Shown here one piece after another: positions 25,086 to 33,193 of a stretch of 64,000 nucleotides of DNA (its first letter is position 1; every line of letters starts with the position of its first letter). The position numbers and the translations under genes were made by a program. Below the pieces are notes generated by a model. It was not told the origin of the DNA and did not search any database. It was given only the letters and a program-made list of their open reading frames with translations. Source of the stretch: Streptomyces ardesiacus (GTDB lineage: Bacteria > Actinomycetota > Actinomycetes > Streptomycetales > Streptomycetaceae); the NCBI RefSeq assembly GCF_003112575.1, contig NZ_BEWC01000008.1:496001-560000 (forward strand), given 5' to 3'.

Positions 25086-25775
25086 ATGCCACGGGTCCTG
25101 ATCATCGAAGACGACCGCGCCGTCCGGGACGGCCTGCTGCTGGCCCTGCGCCGGCAGGGGCACGAGGTCGCCGCCGCCGCGACGGGCGAGGACGGCCTGG
25201 AACAGCTCCGGTCGTTCCGGCCCGAGGCCGTGGTCCTCGACCTGATGCTGCCGGGCATGTCCGGCCTGGAGGTGTGCCGCCGCATCCGCGCCCACGACCA
25301 GCTCCCGATCATCATGGCCACCGCCCGCGGCGACGACACCGACATCGTGGTCGGACTGGAGTCCGGAGCCGACGACTACGTGGTCAAGCCGGTCCGCGCC
25401 CGCGTCCTGGACGCACGCATACGCGCCGTGCTGCGCCGCGTGGGCAGCACGTCCGACGACCCGGCCACGCCGCGCCCCGAGCACCACGGGGACCTGGTCA
25501 TCGACCGGGCCGGACTGACCGTCACCCACCAGGGACGGCCGGTCGCCCTCGGCCCCTCCGAACTGCGGCTGCTGCTCACCCTGTCCGCCTCCGTCGGGCA
25601 GGTGTTCAGTCGTCAGCAGCTCCTGGAGGCCGTGTGGGAGCACAACTACCACGGGGACGCGCGGCTCGTGGACGCCTGTGTCAAGCGGCTGCGGTCCAAG
25701 ATCGGGGAAGTGCCGGGCAGTCCGCGCTACGTCCACACCGTGCGCGGCTTCGGCTACCGGTTCGGCCCCCGGTGA
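25086..25775 (+). CDS. OmpR-family response regulator (CseB-like)
   Basis: 229 residues: receiver domain 3-115 with Asp52 in VVLDLMLPG and the conserved Lys in DDYVVKPV, then a winged-helix DNA-binding domain ending in YVHTVRGFGYRFGPR. ATG at 25086. Its TGA overlaps the kinase GTG (GTGA). Together with the kinase and the lipoprotein it forms a three-gene envelope-sensing operon. Similarity to CseB is general, but no sigE-like gene is adjacent. Confidence 0.95.
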   Translation: MPRVLIIEDDRAVRDGLLLALRRQGHEVAAAATGEDGLEQLRSFRPEAVVLDLMLPGMSGLEVCRRIRAHDQLPIIMATARGDDTDIVVGLESGADDYVVKPVRARVLDARIRAVLRRVGSTSDDPATPRPEHHGDLVIDRAGLTVTHQGRPVALGPSELRLLLTLSASVGQVFSRQQLLEAVWEHNYHGDARLVDACVKRLRSKIGEVPGSPRYVHTVRGFGYRFGPR

Positions 25776-27298
25776 GGGTGCCGCGGGTGCTGCGCGCACT
25801 GGTGGGGCTGCGCCTCAGGCTCGTGGTGGCCTTCACCCTCGTCGCCGTCGTGGCCACGGTGACCACCGGCGCACTGACCTTCCGCGAGGCCCGGACCGGG
25901 GTCCTGCAGCAGAGCCAGGACACGGTGATCGAGGAGTTCCGGCACCGGGTCAACACCCTGGTCCCCAACTACCGTTTCCCGCCCGAGCCGGCCGACCTCC
26001 AGTCCTTCGCCGCCGACGTGTCCAGGGGCGGACGGTCCCAGCCCTGGCGGGTGCTGGTCGCCTACCGGGACGCGAGCGCGACCTCCGTCCCCGACGACCG
26101 CTTCGCCGAACTGTCCTCGGCGATGCGCGAGTCCGTGCGCTCCCGCCGGGCCACCGTGTTCCAGCGCGTGTCGCACGACGGCCGATCCGCGCTGGTGGTC
26201 GGCATGCCCGTGACCTTCGCCGGCCAGTACAGCACCGAGCGGCGCGCCTCCGGACTCGAGGTCTACCTCACCGTGCCGCAGCAGGAGGAGCAGGGTTACG
26301 TCGACGCGCTGGTCAGCGCCATCGAACGTGCCACCGTGCCGGCGCTGGTCCTGGCCGTACTGATCGCGCTCCTCGCCGCCCGCGGCGTCCTGCGGCCGGT
26401 CCGGGCGCTGCGCCGGGCGACCCGCAGCATCGCCGAGGGCCGCCTGGACACCCGGCTCGCGGTGCAGGGGTCCGACGAACTGGCCGACCTCTCCCGCACG
26501 TTCAACGAGACCGCCGCGGCACTGGAGGGCTCGGTGGCGGAACTGCGGCGCATGGAGGCCGGCGCCCGGCGCTTCGCCGCGGACGTCTCCCACGAACTGC
26601 GGACCCCGCTGGCGGCGATGTCGGCGGTCACGGACGTGCTGGACGAGGACGCGGCCGGCCTGGACGACGACACCGCGACGGCCGTACGCCTCATCAGCAC
26701 CGAGACCAGCAAGCTGGCCGCTCTCGTGGACGACCTCATGGAGATCTCCCGGTTCGACGCGGGCGCCGCCGCCCTGCACCTGGACGAGATCGACCTCGCC
26801 GAGTCCCTGCGCCGCACGCTCGCCTCCCGCGGATGGCAGGACACCGTGGAGACGGCGTTGCCGGGACCGGGGGAACTGCGCGGCCGGGTCGACCCGCGCC
26901 GCCTGGACGTGATCGTGGCGAACCTCGTCGCCAACGCCCTGAGACACGGCGCGCCCCCGGTCCGCCTGGACCTGCGCGTCCAGGACGACCCGACCGCCGG
27001 CAGGCAGGCCGTCGTCACGGTCCGCGACGGCGGGGACGGCATCCCCGAGAGCGTCCTGCCCCACGTCTTCGACCGCTTCTACAAGTCGGCCGACGCCCGC
27101 GCCCGGAGCGAGGGCAGCGGCCTCGGGCTGGCCATCGCCACGGAGAACGTACGCCTGCACGACGGCACGGTGCGCGCCGCCAACCATCCCGGGGGCGGTG
27201 CCGTCTTCACGGTCGTCCTGCCGCTTCCGCCGGACGACACGGAGGAGCGGACGACCACCCACCAGGACCCGAACCCGCCGACGGAGGCCCGGACATGA
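25772..27298 (+). CDS. Sensor histidine kinase
   Basis: 508 residues: first membrane segment at about 14-35, an extracytoplasmic sensor of about 150 residues, second membrane segment near 190-212, HAMP to about 262, HisKA with phospho-acceptor His274 in DVSHELRTPLA, and HATPase_c with N-box VANLVANALRHGAPP, VRDGGDGIPE and GSGLGLAIA. It begins with GTG overlapping the regulator stop, and its own stop overlaps the lipoprotein ATG (ATGA). The ligand is unknown. Confidence 0.95.
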   Translation: MRVPRVLRALVGLRLRLVVAFTLVAVVATVTTGALTFREARTGVLQQSQDTVIEEFRHRVNTLVPNYRFPPEPADLQSFAADVSRGGRSQPWRVLVAYRDASATSVPDDRFAELSSAMRESVRSRRATVFQRVSHDGRSALVVGMPVTFAGQYSTERRASGLEVYLTVPQQEEQGYVDALVSAIERATVPALVLAVLIALLAARGVLRPVRALRRATRSIAEGRLDTRLAVQGSDELADLSRTFNETAAALEGSVAELRRMEAGARRFAADVSHELRTPLAAMSAVTDVLDEDAAGLDDDTATAVRLISTETSKLAALVDDLMEISRFDAGAAALHLDEIDLAESLRRTLASRGWQDTVETALPGPGELRGRVDPRRLDVIVANLVANALRHGAPPVRLDLRVQDDPTAGRQAVVTVRDGGDGIPESVLPHVFDRFYKSADARARSEGSGLGLAIATENVRLHDGTVRAANHPGGGAVFTVVLPLPPDDTEERTTTHQDPNPPTEART

Positions 27299-28017
27299 AC
27301 CCCTCGGCGCGCCCGCGGACCGCCGCCCCGGCCCCGCGCACGCGTCCGCGCGACGGCCGTCCCGGCCGCGGTGCCCGGCGTGCGCTCCCCGTCGTCCTCG
27401 CGGCGCTGCTCCCCCTCGCCGCCTGCGGCATCCCCGAGACCGGTGTGGTCGAGGCGGGCGAACCCGCGACCGGCGTCCTGCAGCCGGGCGTCACGGCCGT
27501 GCCGTCGGAGACCGCACCCGAGGCGGTGCCCCTGGTCAAAGTCCCGCTCTACTTCGTCGAGGACGGCGCCCTGACGGCGGTGTCCCGCACCGTGGCGGCC
27601 CCCGGGGACCTCGGCAGCACCGTCCTCATGCTGTTCAAGGGGCCGGACGCCCAGGAGCGGGGGCGGGGGCTGACGACCGAGCTGCCGCCCATCGCCGTGG
27701 CCCCCACCATCCGCACCGACGGCACGGCGGTCACCGTCCAACTGCCGCGGACCGCCGCGGGCCTGAGCGACACGGCCGTCGACCAACTGGCCTGCACGGT
27801 GGCCGTCGCCCGGCTGCGGCAGGACCCGGCGCTGGGGAGCGCGCAGGTGACCGTCGAGCAGCCCGGCGGCCGACTGGCCGGCCGCTCCAGCGACGACTGC
27901 CCGTCCGGCGCGGCCCGCCCGTCCGGCGCCCCCGCCGAGACCGCCGCGGCCCCGGACCCCGAAGCCGGCCGGGGCACCGGCGGGAGCGTCGGCGGAATCG
28001 GGCCAACCGGCGGCTGA
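27295..28017 (+). CDS. GerMN-domain lipoprotein of the two-component operon
   Basis: 240 residues. An Arg-rich N-terminus precedes a hydrophobic stretch and lipobox LLPLAACG, so the mature protein starts at about Cys43. A GerMN-like domain covers about 75-200 (VPLYFVEDGALTAVSRTVA, then VTVQLPRTAAGLSD), followed by a disordered Ala/Pro/Gly tail. Coupled to the kinase gene by an ATGA overlap. MtrAB-LpqB in actinobacteria has the same kinase-plus-GerMN-lipoprotein plan, which suggests that this lipoprotein modulates the kinase at the membrane surface (inference). Confidence 0.9.
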   Translation: MNPSARPRTAAPAPRTRPRDGRPGRGARRALPVVLAALLPLAACGIPETGVVEAGEPATGVLQPGVTAVPSETAPEAVPLVKVPLYFVEDGALTAVSRTVAAPGDLGSTVLMLFKGPDAQERGRGLTTELPPIAVAPTIRTDGTAVTVQLPRTAAGLSDTAVDQLACTVAVARLRQDPALGSAQVTVEQPGGRLAGRSSDDCPSGAARPSGAPAETAAAPDPEAGRGTGGSVGGIGPTGG

Positions 28018-28076
28018 AGAGCGGCGGTTGACGGCTCACAGGCAACCCGGGGGAACTCCTTCCCCTCCTCCCACCA

Positions 28077-28104
28077 GGGGGCGCCCGCACGGGCGGGCGC
28101 CCCC
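28077..28104 (+). terminator. Perfect stem-loop after the two-component operon
   Basis: Arms GGGGGCGCCCGC (28077-28088) and its exact complement (28093-28104) flank the loop ACGG. It lies 60 bp after the lipoprotein stop and 49 bp before the next start, separating the two transcripts. Confidence 0.85.
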
Positions 28105-28152
28105 GAACCGTGGCACGACCGAGCCACGGCCGAGGTGTTGAGGAGCCGATTC

Positions 28153-30954
28153 TTGATACGTGCTCGAACCACATGGGCCGCAGCGACAGCCGTACTGACC
28201 CTCGTCGGCATCGCCCCCACCGCGGCCCACGCCGACCCGCGTCCGCCCGGCAGCAGCACCGCACCGGTACGGACGGCCCCGAAGGACACCGCCGGCCTGC
28301 CGCCGGGCTGGCGGATCACCGGCACCGGTGCGGCCGCCGCCCTGGAGTGGCGCTCCCCGCGTCCCGTCCCGCCCGGCGACGCACGGGTGGAGTTCCACAC
28401 CGACGGCAGTCGCCTCGGCGTACCGCGACCGGACGACGACGGCAGGACCTTCCGCCTGCCCCTCAAGGACGTCCCGCCGGCCGCGTTGGAGAGCCCGTCC
28501 GGCCTCCAGGTCCGCGCCGCAGGCCGCCGCCTGGACGGGGAACCGGGCGCCGCCGCCCGCGAACGCCGCCCCGCCGAGGCGCCCCCGGCGAAGCTGCCGC
28601 CCCTGCTCCCCGCCGGCTCCGTGGACCCGGGCCGCCCCGGCCGGTTCGCGACCACCACCGGCGAGTACACGCTCGACTCCGTCAAGCTGCCCGGGCTGCC
28701 CGCACCGGTCGAGATGCGCGGCGTGGTCGTCGCGCCCGAGGGGGCGACCGGCAAACGCCCCCTCGCGCTCTTCCTGCACGGCCGCCACGCCACCTGCTAC
28801 GTCCCCGGCCAGGACGAGGAGTCCGTCACCATCGACTGGCCCTGCGCGGACGACGCCCGGCCCATCCCCAGCCACCGCGGCTATCTCCAGGACCAGAAGC
28901 TGCTGGCCTCCCAGGGCTACGTGACCGTCTCGATCTCCGCCAACGGCGTCAACGGCCAGGACGCCGTGGTCGAGGACGGGGGCGCCCAGGCCCGCTCGTC
29001 GCTGGTGCGCGCGCACCTGGCCCGCTGGGCCGACTGGGCGGCCGGCACCTCCGCCGCCCCGGCCGCCGTCCGCCAGAGCCCGAAGGCCGACCTGTCCCGC
29101 GTGCTGCTCGTCGGCCACTCCCGCGGCGGCGAAGGCGTCGCCCGGGCCGCCATGGACAGCCTCTACCCGCCGCCCGCGAGCCAGGACGGCCGGCCGGGCA
29201 GGGCCCGCTGGACCGTCCGCGGCACCGTACTGGTCGGCCCCACCGCCTTCGGCCAGAACCCGGTGCCCGACGTGCCGTCCCTGACCGTCCTGCCGGGCTG
29301 CGACGGCGACGTCTCCGACCTCCAGGGCCAGCTCTACGTCGACGGCACCCGCGGCGTCAGCCGGGGCCGGGCGCTGCACAGCGCGGTCCACATCACGGGC
29401 GCCAACCACAACTACTTCAACAGCGAGTGGACGCCCGGCCTCGCCGAGGCCCCCGCCTCAGACGACTTCTGGGAGGACCCCGAGTCCCCCGACCCGGTCT
29501 GCTCCGCCGGAAGCGCGACCCGGCTCACCGCCGCGCAGCAGCACCGGGCCGGCGCCACCTACGTCGCCGCGGCCGCCCGGCTGTTCGTCGCCGGTGACGA
29601 CCGGGTGCGCGAACTGATCGACGGCACCGGACGCCGCGCCCCCTCGGCCGACCCGGCCCGGGTGCTGACCCACGCGGTCGGCGCCGGCCGCGGCGCCGGA
29701 TTCCTTCCCGACGACGGTGTGCGGGTGACCGGCGGACGCCTGTGCTCCGCGGTCGACCCCGACCCGGCCGTCGCCTGCCTCGACGAGGACACGCAGGGCG
29801 CCTCGCCGCACTTCGCGTACTGGTGGCCGGAGCGGGAGACGGGCCGCGGCGCGGTCGCCCTGGACTGGACCGCGCCCGGCACCGCGACCCGCGTCCGGCC
29901 CCGCGCCCCCCTCTCGCTGAAGGGCGCCGACAGCCTCGCCCTGCGCGTCATCGTGCCGCCCGGCAGCACCGGCACCCGGCTCGACGTGTCTGTCACCGAC
30001 GCCGCTGGCCGGCGCGCCACCCTCGGCGGCGTCCGTGCCGACGGCCTGCCGGGCAGCGAGCGCACCGCGTCCTACTGGGCGCAGGAACTGCGCGTACCGC
30101 TCACCGCCGCCGGCCGCGCCGGAGTGGACCTGCGCCGCGTCACCGCGCTGGAACTGACACCGCGTTCCCGCGCGGGCCGGGCCTGGCTGATGGACGCCCA
30201 CGCCTGGCACCCCGGCACGCCCCGGGTGCGGCCGGCCCCGCTGGCCCGTGTCGACGTCGGCCGGACCACCGTCGAAGAGGGTGACTCCGGCGTGCGCACG
30301 TACCACGTGCCGGTGCGGGTCTCCGGCAAGGGCACCGGCACGGTCCGCATGTACGTCATGGCACCGGACGGCGGGGCCGAGGAGCGCCTGGTCACCGTGC
30401 GTTCCGGCCGTCCCTTCGCCGACGTGGCCGTGAAGGTGACCGGCAACACGCGGTACGGCGGGGACACGAGCCACGACCTGCTGGTCAAGGCCGTGCACGG
30501 CACCGTCGTCGGGTCCTACTCCGGCGGTGTGACGGTCGAGGAGGACGACCCGATGCCGGAGATCAGCGTGACGCCGGTGGCCGACGAGGTCACCGAGGGG
30601 CAGGCGCTGCGCTGGCGGGTCTCGCTGTCGGAACCCGCCGACGTGGACCTGGGCACGGTGCTGGTGGCGGTTCCCGACGACACCCGTCCCGAGCTGTCCA
30701 CCAAGGACGTCGACCACGACTGGCTCCTCGAGAGGGCGGGGGAGGTCCCCGACGGTGAGGTGCCGCTCTCCCGGCTGGACTGGTTCGTGCTCTGGGCCGC
30801 CGTGCCGGCCGGTGAGACGGACACCGAGGTGACGGTGCCCACCGTCACCGACGAGGTCGCCGAACCGACCGAGTACATCGGTCTGCGGGGCACCGACGAC
30901 TGGGGCAGGCCGCAGGGTCCGCTGCTGACCGGCGCCGTGCTCGACGCCCCGTAA
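28153..30954 (+). CDS. Large secreted alpha/beta hydrolase with Calx-beta-like modules
   Basis: 933 residues. The signal peptide ends near AAHADP. The hydrolase core lies at about 180-495: LALFLHGRHATCYVPG supplies the oxyanion region, and the nucleophile Ser sits in VLLVGHSRGGEGVARAA. GANHNYFNSEW is a likely catalytic-His segment. From about 560 come jelly-roll-like and Calx-beta-like modules (VEEGDSGVRTYHVPV, then VTEGQALRWRVSLSEP). TTG at 28153 is chosen because GAGGAG precedes it at eight bases. Substrate unknown; an ester or polymer outside the cell is plausible. Confidence 0.85.
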   Translation: MIRARTTWAAATAVLTLVGIAPTAAHADPRPPGSSTAPVRTAPKDTAGLPPGWRITGTGAAAALEWRSPRPVPPGDARVEFHTDGSRLGVPRPDDDGRTFRLPLKDVPPAALESPSGLQVRAAGRRLDGEPGAAARERRPAEAPPAKLPPLLPAGSVDPGRPGRFATTTGEYTLDSVKLPGLPAPVEMRGVVVAPEGATGKRPLALFLHGRHATCYVPGQDEESVTIDWPCADDARPIPSHRGYLQDQKLLASQGYVTVSISANGVNGQDAVVEDGGAQARSSLVRAHLARWADWAAGTSAAPAAVRQSPKADLSRVLLVGHSRGGEGVARAAMDSLYPPPASQDGRPGRARWTVRGTVLVGPTAFGQNPVPDVPSLTVLPGCDGDVSDLQGQLYVDGTRGVSRGRALHSAVHITGANHNYFNSEWTPGLAEAPASDDFWEDPESPDPVCSAGSATRLTAAQQHRAGATYVAAAARLFVAGDDRVRELIDGTGRRAPSADPARVLTHAVGAGRGAGFLPDDGVRVTGGRLCSAVDPDPAVACLDEDTQGASPHFAYWWPERETGRGAVALDWTAPGTATRVRPRAPLSLKGADSLALRVIVPPGSTGTRLDVSVTDAAGRRATLGGVRADGLPGSERTASYWAQELRVPLTAAGRAGVDLRRVTALELTPRSRAGRAWLMDAHAWHPGTPRVRPAPLARVDVGRTTVEEGDSGVRTYHVPVRVSGKGTGTVRMYVMAPDGGAEERLVTVRSGRPFADVAVKVTGNTRYGGDTSHDLLVKAVHGTVVGSYSGGVTVEEDDPMPEISVTPVADEVTEGQALRWRVSLSEPADVDLGTVLVAVPDDTRPELSTKDVDHDWLLERAGEVPDGEVPLSRLDWFVLWAAVPAGETDTEVTVPTVTDEVAEPTEYIGLRGTDDWGRPQGPLLTGAVLDAP

Positions 30955-30979
30955 CCCGGCGTCCCGTCACCCCGGCCCC

Positions 30980-31020
30980 GCGCGGGTGCGGAAGCGGCAC
31001 CGTCCGTTCCGCGCCCGCGC
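30980..31020 (+). terminator. Stem-loop after the secreted hydrolase gene
   Basis: Arms 30980-30993 (GCGCGGGTGCGGAA) and 31007-31020 pair over 14 bp with one G-U wobble and a 13-nt loop, 26 bp beyond the stop. Confidence 0.65.
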
Positions 31021-31109
31021 ACGCCGGGTGGCCCATCCGCCGGACACCCGGCGCCGGCCCCGGCCGCGTCGTACGTCTGGGCCCATGGCCCCTGGGTACC
31101 CTCCGCCGC

Positions 31110-32786
31110 ATGGCGGTGGACAGAAGGACCCAGCCGCCGCGCCGGACACCGGCTCGGCAGCGGACGAACCGCACGCTCGGGCGGGCTCTGGTGCGGTGGG
31201 CGACCACGACCGATCACAAGGTGATCGGCCATCTCTACTTGGCGACGTCGTTCGGCTTCTTCCTCTTCGGCGGCGTCCTCGCCATGCTGATGCGCGCGGA
31301 ACTCGCCCGCCCGGGGCTGCAGTTGTTCAGCAACGAGCAGTACAACCAGCTCTTCACCATGCACGGCGCCATCATGCTGCTGCTGTTCGCGACCCCGCTG
31401 TTCGCCGGGTTCACCAACGCCGTGATGCCGTTGCAGATCGGTGCCCCGGACCTCGCGCTGCCCCGGCTCAACGCGCTCTCGTACTGGCTGTACCTGTTCG
31501 GCGGACTGACGGTGGCGGCGGGGTTCCTGACCCCCGGCGGAGCGGCCTCGTTCGGCTGGTTCGCCTACGCCCCCCTGAACAGCGCGGTCTTCAGCCCCGG
31601 TCCGGGGGGCGACCTGTGGATCATGGGCCTGGTGCTGAGCGGTGTGTCGACCACGCTCAGCGCCGTCAACTTCATCACCACCATCCTGTGCCTGCGCGCC
31701 CCCGGCATGACCATGTTCCGGATGCCGATCTTCACCTGGAACGTGCTGTTCACGTCGATCCTGGTCCTGCCCGCCTTCCCCGTCCTCACCGCCGCGCTGC
31801 TGATGCTCGAGGCCGACCGGAAGTTCGGCGCGCACGTCTTCGACGCGGCCAACGGCGGGGCCCTGCTGTGGCAGCACCTGTTCTGGTTCTTCGGGCATCC
31901 CGAGGTGTACATCATCGCGCTGCCGTTCTTCGGCATCGTCACCGAGATCATCCCGGTCTTCAGCCGCAAGCCGATCTTCGGCTACGTCAGCCTCATCGGC
32001 GCGACCATCGCCATCACCATGCTCTCCGCGGTGGTGTGGGCCCACCACATGTTCGCCACGGGCGCCGTGCTGCTCCCCTTCTTCTCCGTCATGTCGTTCC
32101 TCATCGCCGTACCGACCGGAGTGAAGTTCTTCAACTGGACCGGCACGATGCTGCGCGGCTCGCTGTCCTTCGAGACGCCCATGCTGTGGTCGTGCGGCTT
32201 CCTGGTGACGTTCCTGCTCGGCGGCCTGAGCGGGGTCCTGATCGCCTCCCCGCCGCTGGACTTCCACCTGACGGACTCGTACTTCATCGTCGCGCACCTG
32301 CACTACGTGGTCTTCGGCACGGTCGTCTTCGCGATGTTCGCCGGCTTCTACTTCTGGTGGCCGAAGCTGACCGGCAAGATGCTCGACGAACGCATCGGCA
32401 AGATCCACTTCTGGACGCTCTTCGTCGGCTTCCAGACCACCTTCCTCGTCCAGCACTGGCTCGGCGAGCAGGGCATGCCGCGCCGCTACGCCGACTACCT
32501 GGCCGCGGACGGCTTCACCACGCTGAACACCGTCAGCTCCCTCGGCGCCTTCCTGCTCGGTCTGTCCACCCTGCCGTTCCTCTACAACGTGTGGCACACC
32601 CACCACTACGGCAGGAAGGTCGAGCAGGACGACCCCTGGGGCTACGGCCGTTCCCTCGAATGGGCCACCAGCTGTCCGCCGCCGCGCCACAACTTCACGT
32701 CGCTGCCCCGGATCCGCTCCGAGTCCCCGGCCTTCGACCTCCACCACCCCGACGTCACCCGACACGATCAGAGGCATGTGCAGTGA
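31110..32786 (+). CDS. ctaD: Cytochrome c oxidase subunit I (accessory ctaD paralogue)
   Basis: 558 residues with twelve membrane segments and all cofactor ligands visible: haem a His in FTMHGAIMLLLF, CuB His and the cross-linked Tyr in FFGHPEVYIIALP, the His pair in WAHHMF, and haem a/a3 His in VAHLHYV. ATG at 31110 gives a normal length. Its stop overlaps the subunit IV start (GTGA). Subunits II and III are not in the window, so this is either a second copy using other subunits or part of a split locus. Confidence 0.95.
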   Translation: MAVDRRTQPPRRTPARQRTNRTLGRALVRWATTTDHKVIGHLYLATSFGFFLFGGVLAMLMRAELARPGLQLFSNEQYNQLFTMHGAIMLLLFATPLFAGFTNAVMPLQIGAPDLALPRLNALSYWLYLFGGLTVAAGFLTPGGAASFGWFAYAPLNSAVFSPGPGGDLWIMGLVLSGVSTTLSAVNFITTILCLRAPGMTMFRMPIFTWNVLFTSILVLPAFPVLTAALLMLEADRKFGAHVFDAANGGALLWQHLFWFFGHPEVYIIALPFFGIVTEIIPVFSRKPIFGYVSLIGATIAITMLSAVVWAHHMFATGAVLLPFFSVMSFLIAVPTGVKFFNWTGTMLRGSLSFETPMLWSCGFLVTFLLGGLSGVLIASPPLDFHLTDSYFIVAHLHYVVFGTVVFAMFAGFYFWWPKLTGKMLDERIGKIHFWTLFVGFQTTFLVQHWLGEQGMPRRYADYLAADGFTTLNTVSSLGAFLLGLSTLPFLYNVWHTHHYGRKVEQDDPWGYGRSLEWATSCPPPRHNFTSLPRIRSESPAFDLHHPDVTRHDQRHVQ

Positions 32787-33193
32787 GGACCGAATCCCGT
32801 CTGTTCACCGGTGTCGCGGTCTTCTTCGGCGGCGAGGCGGCCCTCTACGGCTGGTGGTCGCGCGAGCCCGCCGGCACGGCCGCGCTCGTCCTCGCCTTCC
32901 TGATGGCCGCGCTCGTCGGCTTCTTCCTGCGGGTGCAGTACCACAAGCGCGGCCTGCGCGCGCAGGACCGCGGCGAGGGCGAGATCGTCGACACGGCCGG
33001 ACCGCTCGACTTCTTCCCGCCGCACAGCCCCTGGCCGGTCACCATCGCGTTCGCCGCCGTGGTGCTCGCCTTCGGCATCGTCTTCGGCCTGTGGCTGGCA
33101 CTGATCGGCTTCGGCCTGCTCGGCATGGGCGTCTGCGGCCTGGTCTTCCAGTACGCCGACCGGGGCGTTCAGCGCTCCGGCTCGCCCGAGTAG
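32783..33193 (+). CDS. ctaF: Actinobacterial cytochrome c oxidase subunit IV (CtaF-like)
   Basis: 136 residues. Four hydrophobic segments in two pairs flank a hydrophilic middle with GEIVDTAGPLDFFPPHSPWP, the typical CtaF layout. GTG at 32783 overlaps the ctaD stop, so synthesis of the two is coupled. The last 25 bases overlap the end of the convergent cytochrome b gene. Confidence 0.9.
   Translation: MRTESRLFTGVAVFFGGEAALYGWWSREPAGTAALVLAFLMAALVGFFLRVQYHKRGLRAQDRGEGEIVDTAGPLDFFPPHSPWPVTIAFAAVVLAFGIVFGLWLALIGFGLLGMGVCGLVFQYADRGVQRSGSPE

Noticed and set aside
30516..32777. A 753-codon - strand frame opposite ctaD
   Set aside because: Glu/Arg-rich antisense shadow; ctaD has all haem and copper ligands.
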